From: Clostridium sp. Marseille-P299
GTDB lineage: Bacteria; Bacillota; Clostridia; Lachnospirales; Lachnospiraceae
Direction of reading: 5' to 3'
Assembly (NCBI RefSeq): GCF_900078195.1
Contig: NZ_FJVE01000006.1
Span: 924,143 to 988,142 of the forward strand
Length of the DNA: 64,000 bases
Of the stretch, positions 45,966-55,730 are shown one piece after another. The notes below the pieces were generated by a model that was not told where the DNA came from, ran no database searches, and was given only the letters and a program-made list of their open reading frames with translations. The position numbers and the translations under genes were made by a program. Every line of letters starts with the position of its first letter. Positions within the stretch are counted from its first letter, which is position 1.

Positions 45966-46547
45966 TTATTTGCTTGTAATAACACTATCAATGATACCAT
46001 ATTGAAGTGCTTCTTCCGCTGACATATAATGATCTCTTTCTGTGTCAACTTCAATAATATCGATTGGTTTTCCAGTGTTTTCAGCTAAGATACGGTTTAA
46101 CTTTTTCTTAGTCTTTAATATATTTTCAGCTACAATTTGGATATCAGTTGCTTGACCTCTAGCGCCGCCAGATGGTTGATGAATCATAACTTCTGCATTT
46201 GGAAGAGCATATCTTTTTCCTTTTGCACCACCAGCTAATAAGAAAGCTCCCATACTAGCTGCCATACCAATACAAGTTGTTGAAACATCACATTTGATAT
46301 AGTTCATTGTATCATAAATTGCCATACCAGCAGTTACAGAACCACCTGGGCTATTAATATAAAGATTAATATCCTTACCTGGATCTTCTGCTTCAAGGAA
46401 TAATAATTGAGCAACAATTACACTTGCACTAACATCAGTTACTTCTTCCCCAAGGAAAATAATTCTATCTTTTAATAGTCTAGAGTAGATATCATAAGAT
46501 CTTTCTCCCCTACTTGTTTGTTCAATAACATATGGAACTAAACTCAT
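45966..46547 (-). CDS. clpP: ATP-dependent Clp protease proteolytic subunit
   Basis: 193 residues. Catalytic triad: Ser in [10 protein letters not shown] (about 97), His in [11 protein letters not shown] (about 122) and Asp in [12 protein letters not shown] (about 171). Forms the 14-mer barrel with ClpX and ClpC. It lies between tig and clpX in the conserved tig-clpP-clpX order. Confidence 0.97.
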   Translation of the reverse strand: MSLVPYVIEQTSRGERSYDIYSRLLKDRIIFLGEEVTDVSASVIVAQLLFLEAEDPGKDINLYINSPGGSVTAGMAIYDTMNYIKCDVSTTCIGMAASMGAFLLAGGAKGKRYALPNAEVMIHQPSGGARGQATDIQIVAENILKTKKKLNRILAENTGKPIDIIEVDTERDHYMSAEEALQYGIIDSVITSK

Positions 46548-46620
46548 AACTTATCCCTCACCTTTCTTTAAAATACAAGGCCTAACATTGTATGTTATTC
46601 CCAATCATTTATTGCATAAT

Positions 46621-46643
46621 AGGCTGTTGCTAAGCAACAGCCT
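46621..46643 (-). terminator. Stem-loop after tig
   Basis: AGGCTGTTGC (46621-46630), TAA loop, GCAACAGCCT (46634-46643). Strong stem but weak T-run on the minus strand, so partial termination before clpP is likely. Confidence 0.6.
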
Positions 46644-46650
46644 GATGAAA

Positions 46651-47937
46651 TTAAACTTCTTTTGCTTCACTAGCAACAAGATCAATTGCTTTTTGAACAG
46701 CAATATCCATAGACATTGCTTCTTTTTCTTTATCTCCAATTAAGTCTTTTAACTTATCTACTTCCATTTGGTAAGCAGCTGCCATATCTGCGAATTGTTT
46801 ATCAATTTCTTCTTCAGATACAGTGATGTTTTCAGCCTTAACAACAGCCTCTAATACTAATCTACTTTGAATTCTCTTTAATGCCTGTGGTTCAAGTGTT
46901 TCTAAGAATCCATTTGCATTCATTCCAGTGAACTGGAAGTATTGTTCTAAGGATAAACCTTGCATTTGTAATCTTTGAGCAAATTCTTCTGCCATTTGAC
47001 GTTTTTGAGTAGCAACCATTGCATCTGGAACATCCATTGTTGCATTTTCAATTAACTTATCAACAACTGCATCTTCTTTTGCAGTCTTAGCAGCTTTTTC
47101 TTTTCTCTCTAATACTGTTTTCTTAATATCTTCTTTGTATTCAGCAAGTGTATCAAATTCAGATACGTCTTGAGCGAAATCATCATCAAGTGCTGGTAAT
47201 TCTTTTTCTTTAATTTCTTTAATCTTAACTTTAAATAAAGCAGGCTTTCCAGCTAAGCTCTTAACTTGGTATTCTTCTGGGAAAGTAACGTTAACTTCAA
47301 CGTCTTCACCAATGTTTTTACCAATTAATTGTTCTTCGAAAGTGTCAATAAAGGAATGAGAACCAATTACTAAGGAGTAATCTTCACCCTTGCCACCATC
47401 AAATGCAACACCATCTACGAAACCTTCAAAATCGATTACAGCGATGTCTTTGTCTGCTACTGGTCTATCTTCAATTGTAATCATTCTAGAATTTTGTTCT
47501 CTAACTTTTTCAAGTTCAGCGTTAACTTCTTCTTCAGTTACTTCTACAACTGTCTTTTCTACTTCAATTCCTTTATATTCACCAAGTGTTACTTCTGGTT
47601 TTACAGCTACTGTTGCTGTAAAGATAAAAGGCTTTCCTTTTTCAATCTGTTCTACATCGATATCAGGTCTTGAAACGATATCAAGTTTGCTTTCTTCAGC
47701 AGCTTTTTCATATGCTTCAGGAATAATTTCATTTGCAGCATCTTCATAGAAAACACCAACGCCATACATTTTTTCAATAACAGCTCTTGGAGCCTTTCCT
47801 TTACGGAATCCTTGTACATTAAGCTTATTCTTATTTTTTTGATAAGCCTTTTCTAATGCAACTTCAAATTCCTCTGCTGTAGCTTCTATTGTAAGCTTTG
47901 TCATGTTTTTTCCTAAATCTTCCACCTTGTAACTCAT
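46651..47937 (-). CDS. tig: Trigger factor
   Basis: 428 residues. Ribosome-binding N-domain (1-115, signature FRKGKAPRAVIEKMYG), PPIase FKBP-like domain (about 150-245: DKDIAVIDFEGFVDGVAFDG) and helical chaperone domain to the end. Folds nascent chains at the exit tunnel. RBS AAGGAGG. Confidence 0.97.
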   Translation of the reverse strand: MSYKVEDLGKNMTKLTIEATAEEFEVALEKAYQKNKNKLNVQGFRKGKAPRAVIEKMYGVGVFYEDAANEIIPEAYEKAAEESKLDIVSRPDIDVEQIEKGKPFIFTATVAVKPEVTLGEYKGIEVEKTVVEVTEEEVNAELEKVREQNSRMITIEDRPVADKDIAVIDFEGFVDGVAFDGGKGEDYSLVIGSHSFIDTFEEQLIGKNIGEDVEVNVTFPEEYQVKSLAGKPALFKVKIKEIKEKELPALDDDFAQDVSEFDTLAEYKEDIKKTVLERKEKAAKTAKEDAVVDKLIENATMDVPDAMVATQKRQMAEEFAQRLQMQGLSLEQYFQFTGMNANGFLETLEPQALKRIQSRLVLEAVVKAENITVSEEEIDKQFADMAAAYQMEVDKLKDLIGDKEKEAMSMDIAVQKAIDLVASEAKEV

Positions 47938-48258
47938 TTGTTAAGTCCTCCTTAAATATTGTAAAGTATATGCATCCTTCATATACCACACTTTCTATAA
48001 AAACATGCGTTTTCATGTATCAGGTGTATTTATTACACCATCCACCTGACTCTTGGAACATCTTTCTTCCTAAATCATTAGTTTTTACACTTTATATGCA
48101 TAAAGTGCAGAACGCAGTTTGACATTGGTATATTATATCACGTAGTTTCTACAAAATCTATAACTTTTTTATGAAATGACTATAAATTCGCCTATTCCAG
48201 CACTTTATACTAATTTTACCATCAAAAACTATAATCTATACAATTGTAAATTATTTAA
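47938..48258. other. tig upstream region and glmM 3' flank
   Basis: 321 bp without a gene. On the minus strand a TATAAT lies at 48132-48137 with a poor -35, which would give a tig leader of about 180 nt. This contains CAGGTG/CACCTG (about 48019-48052) and CACTTTAT/ATAAAGTG (about 48087-48107) hairpins. No known riboswitch is recognised. Confidence 0.45.
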
Positions 48259-49605
48259 TTATATTTGTACATGTCCTTTTTCATCTAAGACACGAATTAC
48301 TTTATTTACATTTTCTGTACATAATTCATCAGTTTTTGCTTCCACCATAACACGTAAAACTGGTTCTGTACCACTCTCACGAACGAGAATTCTTCCTTCT
48401 TCTCCAAGTGTATTTTCAACTTCCTTAACAGCCTTTTGAACATCAACGTCCTCTCTTGCTGTCTTTTTATCTTTCACACGAACATTTTTTAAGAGTTGAG
48501 GATATACTTGTATTTCTTTTAGTAATTCAGATATCTTTGTTTTACTCTCAAGCATTACTTCCATGATTTTTAAAGAAGTTAATACGCCATCTCCAGTAGT
48601 TGCATGTTTGCTAAAAATAATATGACCAGATTGCTCCCCACCTATAGCGTGATTATTTTTAATCATATTTTCACATACATATTTATCTCCAACTGCTGTC
48701 TTCTCATATAAAATCCCCTTTTTATCAAGGGCTTTATATAATCCTAGGTTAGACATAATGGTTGTAACTATTGTATTATTTGGTAACTCCCCTTTTTCTT
48801 TCATATATGTTCCACATAAATATAAGATCAAATCACCATCTACTACGTTACCTAAATCATCTACTGCAAGACAACGATCCGCATCTCCATCGTATGCAAA
48901 ACCGATATCTAACTGATTTTCAACTACAAATTTTTGTAACTTTTCTATATGTGTAGATCCACAATTTTCATTGATATTCGTACCATCTGGTTCACTACTC
49001 ATCGTATATGTTTTTGCACCAAGTGCATCAAAAACTCCTTTTGCAACAGTGGTTGCTGAACCATTCGCTAAATCAAGACCAACTCTTACTTCTTTAAAAG
49101 AGCGAGTTGCTAAAGATATTAAGTATCCGATATATCTATTTCTACCAATACTATAATCAACGGTTCGACCAATATTCTCACGAGTGGCAAATGGAACTTC
49201 TTCATGTACCCCATCAATATAAGATTCTATTAATTCTTCAACATCATTCTCTAGTTTATATCCACTTCCATTAATTACCTTGATTCCATTATCATAATAT
49301 GGATTATGACTTGCAGATATCATAATACCACAATCAAAATCTTCTGTTCTTACTACATAGGACACACTTGGTGTTGGAGTAACATGTAATAAATAAACAT
49401 CTGCCCCACTTGCAGTTAATCCTGCTACCAAAGAATATTCAAACATATAACTAGATCTTCTTGTATCTTTTCCAATTACTATTTTTGCTTTATGTTCTCT
49501 TCCGTAATACCATCCTAAAAATCTTCCAACCTTATATGCATGCTCCACGGTTAAATCAATATTAGCTTCTCCCCTGAAGCCATCTGTACCAAAATACTTA
49601 CCCAT
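48259..49605 (-). CDS. glmM: Phosphoglucosamine mutase
   Basis: Converts glucosamine 6-phosphate to the 1-phosphate for UDP-GlcNAc and wall synthesis. 448 residues. GKYFGTDGFRGEANIDL start, catalytic phospho-Ser in ISASHNPYYDNGIKV (about 100), metal loop DGDADRCLAVD (about 242-252), GEQSGH sugar loop and RESGTEPVLRVMVEA phosphate site. Start ATG 49605 behind AGGAG, not the upstream codon at 49629. Confidence 0.96.
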   Translation of the reverse strand: MGKYFGTDGFRGEANIDLTVEHAYKVGRFLGWYYGREHKAKIVIGKDTRRSSYMFEYSLVAGLTASGADVYLLHVTPTPSVSYVVRTEDFDCGIMISASHNPYYDNGIKVINGSGYKLENDVEELIESYIDGVHEEVPFATRENIGRTVDYSIGRNRYIGYLISLATRSFKEVRVGLDLANGSATTVAKGVFDALGAKTYTMSSEPDGTNINENCGSTHIEKLQKFVVENQLDIGFAYDGDADRCLAVDDLGNVVDGDLILYLCGTYMKEKGELPNNTIVTTIMSNLGLYKALDKKGILYEKTAVGDKYVCENMIKNNHAIGGEQSGHIIFSKHATTGDGVLTSLKIMEVMLESKTKISELLKEIQVYPQLLKNVRVKDKKTAREDVDVQKAVKEVENTLGEEGRILVRESGTEPVLRVMVEAKTDELCTENVNKVIRVLDEKGHVQI

Positions 49606-49767
49606 GTGATTACTCCTATATCCTTTCAAGTCATTATATGCTTCACATACCGATTATTGTAACATATTTATTCTTAGATGAAAATGATTAATTATTGTTA
49701 TCTTTCATCAAGAATAATAAATCTTGTGGCGTATTCTTGCAACTACGCACTGTCATAAAATTAAGAA

Positions 49768-49835
49768 AGAGAGCTATTACATAGTAGCTCATTCAATGTT
49801 TATTGAATATTGCAACTACTATGCAACTGCTCTCT
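49768..49835 (-). terminator. Stem-loop terminator after the SASP gene
   Basis: AGAGAGC (49768-49774) pairs with GCTCTCT (49829-49835); inner ATAGTAG/CTACTAT and ATTCAAT/ATTGAAT stems extend it. Confidence 0.65.
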
Positions 49836-49888
49836 CGTTTAGATTATAATAGAATCATAGCAAGGCTTGTATCTTCTACTTTAACGTA

Positions 49889-50116
49889 TTAGACACTTGT
49901 TCCGCTGGAACCAGACATTGATTCTTCTTGTCTTTTAATCATCTGTCTAACCATTTCACCACCAACAGAACCATTCTGTGCACTTGTTAAGTTACCATTG
50001 TAACCTTGTTTTAGTGGTACTCCAAGTTCAGATGCAACTTCCATCTTAAAACGGTTTAATGCTTCCTTCGCTTGTGGTACTTCTACTCTGTTAGAACCTG
50101 TGTTGTTACTTGCCAT
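49889..50116 (-). CDS. Alpha/beta-type small acid-soluble spore protein
   Basis: 75 residues. Conserved core EALNRFKMEVASELGVPL with the GPR protease cleavage region (EVASE), and the second helix GYNGNLTSAQNGSVGGEMVR, QMIKRQEES. Coats and protects DNA in dormant spores, indicating an endospore former. The frame extends upstream to 50161, but GGAGGTG precedes ATG 50116. Expected to be sporulation-specific (sigma G), though I could not assign its promoter with confidence. Confidence 0.95.
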   Translation of the reverse strand: MASNNTGSNRVEVPQAKEALNRFKMEVASELGVPLKQGYNGNLTSAQNGSVGGEMVRQMIKRQEESMSGSSGTSV

Positions 50117-50206
50117 TACGTTCACCTCCGTGAGTCTGTATAGTTTTTGAATAATATCCATTTTGTTAGGATTATCCTGTAATAATACTAGGATATATTA
50201 TTCTTT

Positions 50207-50248
50207 TTTTTTCGATAAGCGCTTACTTGACAACACTTATCGAAAAAA
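50207..50248. repeat. 13-bp perfect inverted repeat with reversed T/A polarity
   Basis: TTTTTTCGATAAG (50207-50219) and CTTATCGAAAAAA (50236-50248). The T-run precedes and the A-run follows the stem, the opposite of a terminator, and no gene ends here; it lies upstream of both neighbouring genes. Possible operator. Confidence 0.6.
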
Positions 50249-50579
50249 CATTTAAACGTACTGTTATAATTCCAAACACGGTGGATAGAATAACATATTA
50301 TAGAATTTTTCTCTCATGATAAAGCGTATTATGCGGCATAACTAGCCATTTTGCTTAAACGTTTCGAGAAAATCGCATTGCGATACTATAATGAATACGA
50401 AATAAACTATTTTAATGAAAGTTTTGTTTTTCTTCACTTATCTTGGTATTATTATTACCTTTGATATAAATAATATTATGGTAAGTTTTAGTATTTAGGG
50501 CTATTCTTCTTTATCGTTTCATATATATGAAACATGATGTTTCTATTCAATGCCTCCAAATTATCCTTATTTATTATAA

Positions 50580-50669
50580 GTTACTAATTATCAGTTGTTA
50601 GAATTATAGTTATTAGTATTACAGCTATTAAAATTACAGTTATTGGTATTACAGTTATTAGTATTACAA
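50580..50669. repeat. 15-bp tandem repeat array
   Basis: Six consecutive 15-bp units (50580-50594, 50595-50609, 50610-50624, 50625-50639, 50640-50654, 50655-50669), consensus TTATTAGTATTACAG. It lies in the 739-bp gap 50117-50855, which otherwise holds only the palindrome at 50207 and AT-rich sequence with no gene. Confidence 0.8.
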
Positions 50670-50855
50670 TTTTCACTATTTAAACATTGATTAAGCACAC
50701 TATTAGTATTAGTTTTCGTATTTTATGTTCCTTTTATCATTCCTTTTTGATATTCCTTTTTGCCTTCATTATTACATATTAATTTAAAATTTCATCTCAT
50801 AACATAAATCGTTGCTTTCTTTATCTGTTTTATTACTACGCGGAAGGGAGAATAT

Positions 50856-52163
50856 ATGAATCATATTTTAGTAACCTTAAAAGGCTTGAATTCATTTTTA
50901 TGGGGAGGTCCAATGCTTTTATTACTCATTGGAACCCATTTATATTTTACGTTTCATCTAAAATTCGTACAAAAAAATCTAAAGCAGGGAATAAAACTTT
51001 CTCTCTCTTCCGATGTAGATAGCCATGGTAACGCAAGTAGCTTTTCAACACTTACTACAACACTTGCTGCCACTCTTGGTACAGGTAATATAGTAGGAAT
51101 TTCTACCGCTGTTGCACTTGGTGGTCCAGGTGCTGTTTTTTGGTGTTGGATCACTGGCATCTTTGGAATGGCTACTACATATGCAGAATGTTATTTAGGA
51201 CATATTTATCGTAAGCAAAAAAAGGATGGAAGTTATACAGGTGGACCAATGTATGCCCTAGAACATGGTGTCCATTCAAAACCTCTTGCCATTTTATTTG
51301 CTGTTTGCACTCTTTTAGCTGCCTTTGGGATGGGATGTTCTACACAAGCTAGATCAATAACCGATGCGACTAAAACCATCGGTATTTCACCTTATGTATC
51401 CGGAATTATTACAGCATTTCTTATTGGACTTGCGATTGTTGGTGGTGTCCGTTCGATTCAAAAGGTTTGTATGCGTTTAGTTCCAGCAATGGGAGCCTTT
51501 TATATCATAGCTTGTCTAATTATATTGTTTTTAAATCGTCACTTTCTTATAGATACTATCATTGTAATCGTAAAGTCAGCATTTCTTCCTGAGGCGATCG
51601 CCGGTGGTGTTATTGGTGGTTCATTAAGAACTGCTGCAAGATATGGCGTTTCAAGAGGTCTTTTTACAAATGAGGCTGGCCTAGGTTCCGCTTCTATTGC
51701 CGCTTGCGATTCTCATTCAAAAAATCCAAAAGAACAAGCACTTGTTTCTATGACTGCTACCTTTTGGGATACTGTAATTATGTGTGCAATTACCGGGCTT
51801 GTTATTATTTCTACCATTATAAAAAGTCCGAGTTCTATAAATGGACTTTCTTACAGCGAATTAACTACAGCTGCTTTTGCCCAAATACCTTTCATTGGTG
51901 TACGAATGTTGAATGTATCCTTAGTGGCATTTGCTTGTGCTACCCTAATTGGTTGGTCTTATTTTGGCGAAAAAGCGGTAGTTTACTTATTCCACGGAAA
52001 AGGAATAAATAGCTACCGCCTGATTTACATACTTATGATATTTTTTGGTTCTATTCTATCTCTTGATATCGTTTGGGAATCGGCCGATTTAATAAATGCA
52101 CTAATGGCAATTCCTAACCTTATTGCTTTATTTTATTTACGAAAAGAAATAAAATCTACTTAG
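50856..52163 (+). CDS. Sodium:alanine/glycine symporter, AGCS family
   Basis: 435 residues with about ten membrane helices. Family landmarks: GLNSFLWGGPMLLLLIGTHL at the start, TLAATLGTGNIVGISTAVAL-like region (about 68-86), GGPGAVFWCWITGIFGMATTY, GGPMYALEHG and SRGLFTNEAGLGSASIA (about 265-281). Imports alanine or glycine with Na+. RBS GGAAGGGAG. Adjacent genes are unrelated, so it is probably monocistronic. Confidence 0.95.
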   Translation: MNHILVTLKGLNSFLWGGPMLLLLIGTHLYFTFHLKFVQKNLKQGIKLSLSSDVDSHGNASSFSTLTTTLAATLGTGNIVGISTAVALGGPGAVFWCWITGIFGMATTYAECYLGHIYRKQKKDGSYTGGPMYALEHGVHSKPLAILFAVCTLLAAFGMGCSTQARSITDATKTIGISPYVSGIITAFLIGLAIVGGVRSIQKVCMRLVPAMGAFYIIACLIILFLNRHFLIDTIIVIVKSAFLPEAIAGGVIGGSLRTAARYGVSRGLFTNEAGLGSASIAACDSHSKNPKEQALVSMTATFWDTVIMCAITGLVIISTIIKSPSSINGLSYSELTTAAFAQIPFIGVRMLNVSLVAFACATLIGWSYFGEKAVVYLFHGKGINSYRLIYILMIFFGSILSLDIVWESADLINALMAIPNLIALFYLRKEIKST

Positions 52164-52165
52164 CT

Positions 52166-53521
52166 TTAAGGTGTCGTGGATTCAATTACTTTTTGAGCGT
52201 AAAGAGAAGGAGGTGTTATTTTGGATGTCTTCGCATCAGTTACAGCAGCAAGTCGTATAAACACAACATCCCCTTTAATCGTTGTTGCATTCCCAGTTTT
52301 CTTAATAATAATGCTTTTAGGGCTTGTTACTTTCTTCCACTTTGCAGTTTTAGGATTCATTTCTGCAATCTCTGTCGTTTTTAAAACAACATACTCATAA
52401 GGTTTATCTTTTGACGCGTCTTTAATCGTTATGGTGCTTCCACTTAAAACCCCATCGATATTAGGAGCCGATGGTTGTTTATTAAAATCAAGCAACTTAA
52501 TTGCAGAAGGTACTTTTTTTCCATCAATTATAGTTCTAAATTCAATGGTATTTGCATTTAATTGAGTTGTATTGGATACCGTTCCATTTGAAAGTATATC
52601 ATATAAAGATAAGCCTTTTACTTTTGTGTCACTTGGATTAAAAGTTGTCCAAGTACTGTTATTACCAACGCGATACTGCGTATTTCCTTTTTTAAGGCCA
52701 GTAATCTCCATATTTTGAAAATCTACTTTAACAGTAGGTGCGCTAGGTCGTTTTGGAATTTTAGCGTTTACAATCTTACCTGCTCTTTTGTTCGTAGTCG
52801 CTTTGGTACGGAATTGTAATGTCATCCCTGTGTCGTCATAAGCAGATGTATCAAAGGTATCACTATTATGCTCAATCCAATATCCCGTCGCACTTGTACG
52901 ATATTCTAGAAGAGCACCTTTTCTATTTGTAAAAACAAGTGAACCATTTGTACCAGATACTTTATATGTTACTTTTAAATCTGTCTCTTCTTTTGGTATC
53001 TTAAGCTCAATTGGAGTCAAATCTTTGTCCCCTTTAAAATATAGGACTACCTCAGAAGTCTTCATATAGGCCGCAAGTTCGAGCTCAGTACTACTTCCTT
53101 TTACCGTACTATTTAATAGCTCCCAACTTTTTTGTTTATCTTTACTAATATAAAACTTCGTACTTCCATTGCTTGACGTTAATATAATCTTACTTTTCAC
53201 ATAATCTATATTCGACTGTAAGCCTGAAACAGACCGAGAAGATGCGTATGGTTCTACAGTATTCTCTGTTAAACTGCCCTCTGTATCCTGTTCAACCTGA
53301 ATCACATCAAAATCATCTGATGTCACATCTTCCGAAATATCTGCGGCATTTACAAGTATTTTATTCTTCGTTTTATTTTCCTCATTTGTTTCCATATTAT
53401 AAACTAAAATTAAGTTACAAATGACAGAAAGTATAAATAATGTACTAACAATAACCGACTTTCTTTTATATCTTACCTTCTTTATCTTGTTGTTTCCATT
53501 CTGTTTCTTCTTGACGTCCAT
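52166..53521 (-). CDS. Secreted or membrane-anchored repeat protein, unknown function
   Basis: About 451 residues. A basic N-terminus and one membrane helix (about 24-42: SVIVSTLFILSVICNLILVY) are followed by an extracellular Thr/Ser/Lys-rich part. Recurrent strands of the type VTYKVSGTNGSLVFTNRKGA, LEYRTSATGYWIEH, TQYRVGNNSTWTTFNPSD and PYEYVVLKTTE suggest several small beta domains, like those of clostridial cell-surface proteins. Start chosen at 53521 (MDVKKKQNG) behind GGAGGGG; the frame is open to 53578. It overlaps nothing and converges with the symporter gene, with only 2 bp between stops. Confidence 0.75.
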   Translation of the reverse strand: MDVKKKQNGNNKIKKVRYKRKSVIVSTLFILSVICNLILVYNMETNEENKTKNKILVNAADISEDVTSDDFDVIQVEQDTEGSLTENTVEPYASSRSVSGLQSNIDYVKSKIILTSSNGSTKFYISKDKQKSWELLNSTVKGSSTELELAAYMKTSEVVLYFKGDKDLTPIELKIPKEETDLKVTYKVSGTNGSLVFTNRKGALLEYRTSATGYWIEHNSDTFDTSAYDDTGMTLQFRTKATTNKRAGKIVNAKIPKRPSAPTVKVDFQNMEITGLKKGNTQYRVGNNSTWTTFNPSDTKVKGLSLYDILSNGTVSNTTQLNANTIEFRTIIDGKKVPSAIKLLDFNKQPSAPNIDGVLSGSTITIKDASKDKPYEYVVLKTTEIAEMNPKTAKWKKVTSPKSIIIKKTGNATTIKGDVVFIRLAAVTDAKTSKITPPSLYAQKVIESTTP

Positions 53522-53621
53522 TCTACCCCTCCATGTACTTAGCATTAAACTGTTACAAAGTTTAATAATCAAACTCAAAATCTAGAAAGATAGAATCAAA
53601 AATAAATCATTTTATTAAAAT

Positions 53622-54173
53622 CTATGCACGATAAACAATCGCTTTTGCTAGATTATCCGCAGCTTCTTTACCAATTAACTTGGTTACTATAGCAAGTGAG
53701 AACTCAATTGCTGTGCCCATTCCTCTACTAGTTATAATGTGACCATCTTCAACAACATTGTCATAACATACATTGGCTTTTATAAGTTTATTTTCAAACC
53801 CTGGATAGCAAGCTGCATTCTTGCCCTTTAATAATCCATTCATACCAAATATAGAAGGTGCTGCACATATCGCTGCAATATTTTTCTTCTTATTATCAAA
53901 TTCTATCAATAGATTTCTTAATGCTTCATGTTCCATTAATGCATTTGTGCCAGGCATACCACCAGGTAATACTAGCATATCTGCATCTAAAAATTCGTGT
54001 TCATCAAATAATATATCGGCAGAAACTCCAATTCCATGAGCCCCTTCCACCATTTTCTTTCCAGTAATCGATACCATAACAGCATCAATTCCTGCTCTTC
54101 TTGCAATATCTACAACTGTTAATCCCTCAATCTCCTCAAATCCATCCGCTAAAAAAATATATACTTTCTTCAT
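53622..54173 (-). CDS. DJ-1/PfpI family protein
   Basis: 183 residues. Nucleophile elbow AAICAAPSIFG with Cys at about 103, Glu in the FEEIEGLTVVD start, ADMLVLPGGMPGTNAL and VEDGHIITSRGMGTAIEFSL. The DJ-1 family includes chaperone/deglycase-like and ThiJ proteins; substrate unclear. Preceded by AAGGAGAT RBS. Confidence 0.92.
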   Translation of the reverse strand: MKKVYIFLADGFEEIEGLTVVDIARRAGIDAVMVSITGKKMVEGAHGIGVSADILFDEHEFLDADMLVLPGGMPGTNALMEHEALRNLLIEFDNKKKNIAAICAAPSIFGMNGLLKGKNAACYPGFENKLIKANVCYDNVVEDGHIITSRGMGTAIEFSLAIVTKLIGKEAADNLAKAIVYRA

Positions 54174-54311
54174 ATCAATTACATCTCCTTATTTTTTAAA
54201 TAATATTGACATATAAAATTAGATTATCTGCAAGAATTGAAATTTCTAATTTTTAAGAATCAATTTTATTTACTTACTATCATTTATATCATATTTATTT
54301 TTACCTGTCAA

Positions 54312-54357
54312 AAAAAGGATTAATTGTAAATTATTTTATTTACAATTAATCCTTTTT
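54312..54357 (-). terminator. Bidirectional-looking terminator after the AraC gene
   Basis: A 20-bp perfect inverted repeat (54312-54331 and 54338-54357), 6-nt loop, A-run and T-run at the ends. Confidence 0.85.
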
Positions 54358-54423
54358 CATTTCTCTTTTAGTTAATCGGAAATCTATCTCAATTTATTAC
54401 TAAGGTATATGAGTATTTACCAT

Positions 54424-55299
54424 TTACTTCTTCGGAAGTACCCTAATCCATGTCTCTTCATAGAATTTCTCATTTATGGTATAATACATCTCAAATTCAA
54501 ATCCCGGATCAATATCATAATTTGAGGTAGGCAACCAATCCGTATAAACTCGTGACACCAAGCTTTGTATTTCTTTTGAAGTTTCTTCTATACTATGAGG
54601 CTCATTTACAAAAACTGCCCATGTAGAAGCTGGAACATCAACTACTGTATAACCTTGCGTATCGCTTAATGGTGTTTTAAGAGTACATATCATATATGGG
54701 AACTTACTCCCCTCAATCTCTTTATACCCACAAATAGAATTAAGAATGGTATGCGGATAATTCGCAGAATTTTGTAGCTTTTCATATTCCCCATTATCTC
54801 TTAACTCCAACCAAAATTGCGGTATTTCTCTTAAATTCTCCCCATCTTTTGTATCAAAAATTCTTTCTACCCCATACACCTGAAATGCTTCCTTTTGAAC
54901 AATCTTATAATTCATCTCACTGTCTCCTTTCATACTCATCTGAAAGGAAATACGCGGATATGCCTTTAGATTAGCACCGTCTCTGCGCGCTGATGTCGGT
55001 GTAATACCATGAACCGCTTGAAAAGCTCGTGTAAAAGCCTCTGGTGATTCATATCCGTATTTAAGAGCAAGGTCAATGATTTTTATGTCGCTGTTTTGAA
55101 GCTCAAATGCAGCAAGTGTCATTTTTCTACGTCTAACATATTCAGATAGTGGTATATTCGTTATGAATGAAAACATACGTTGAAAATGATATACAGAAGA
55201 ACAGGCAGCTCTTGCGATTTTTTCATAATCCATCTTATCTTCTAAGTTATTCTCAATATAGTTTATGGCATTATTCATCCTATTTAGCCACTCCATCAA
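54424..55299 (-). CDS. AraC-family regulator with GyrI-like effector domain
   Basis: 291 residues. Two HTH motifs at about 10-105 (YEKIARAACSSVYHFQRMFS; IIDLALKYGYESPEAFTRAF, the second ending in the AraC signature with TPTSAR). Residues about 120-291 form a GyrI-like ligand-binding domain (YKIVQKEAFQVYGVERIFDT; VVDVPASTWAVF; DPGFEFEMYYTI). Related proteins bind small hydrophobic or cationic compounds; target genes unknown. Confidence 0.93.
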   Translation of the reverse strand: MMEWLNRMNNAINYIENNLEDKMDYEKIARAACSSVYHFQRMFSFITNIPLSEYVRRRKMTLAAFELQNSDIKIIDLALKYGYESPEAFTRAFQAVHGITPTSARRDGANLKAYPRISFQMSMKGDSEMNYKIVQKEAFQVYGVERIFDTKDGENLREIPQFWLELRDNGEYEKLQNSANYPHTILNSICGYKEIEGSKFPYMICTLKTPLSDTQGYTVVDVPASTWAVFVNEPHSIEETSKEIQSLVSRVYTDWLPTSNYDIDPGFEFEMYYTINEKFYEETWIRVLPKK

Positions 55300-55565
55300 T
55301 ATTTCCTCCCTTCAATAATAACTTAAAGCTGAAAGCATAATATGTCATCCATCAGAACAGCATCTTAAAACTTTTTATTTATATGTTTCCTTCTATGTAT
55401 AACATACTCGCCCATCTATATAAGCAAATATCTTATTTCATCGAACTTGCTTACAAATAAAATATATCAGGTTGCAATGTTCTCTACCTAGCATTTATTG
55501 CATTCTGCTGCTAGATTGATAATATTATAGCTTTCGATTGATTTAAGTATTTGAGCCATTCATTT

Positions 55566-55730
55566 ATTGGAGTAATCCAAGTGTTGGAGAATTTATTTAT
55601 TGAAGAAATTCGAGTTTTGGAGAATTTATCAATTGGAGAAATTTGATTCTTGGAGAATTTATCTATTTGGGTTATTCTCAGATTGAAATAATTCACATTT
55701 GGAATAATGGGCATATTGGTGTAATTTAGA
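55566..55730. repeat. 33-bp tandem repeat array upstream of the AraC gene
   Basis: Five units of 33 bp (55566-55598, 55599-55631, 55632-55664, 55665-55697, 55698-55730), the first three closely similar (share TTGGAGAATTTAT). On the minus strand they read as an 11-residue repeat of the pattern I-x-x-I-D/N-K-F-S-x-x-x in an 81-codon ORF without an RBS. The rest of 55300-55942 is AT-rich and empty. Confidence 0.8.

Noticed and set aside
47938..48258. Riboswitch in the long tig leader
   Set aside because: Two small hairpins exist but no conserved riboswitch core could be recognised.
50117..50206. Sigma-G promoter for the SASP gene
   Set aside because: Sporulation expression is expected, but no pair of -35/-10 elements at correct spacing was convincing.
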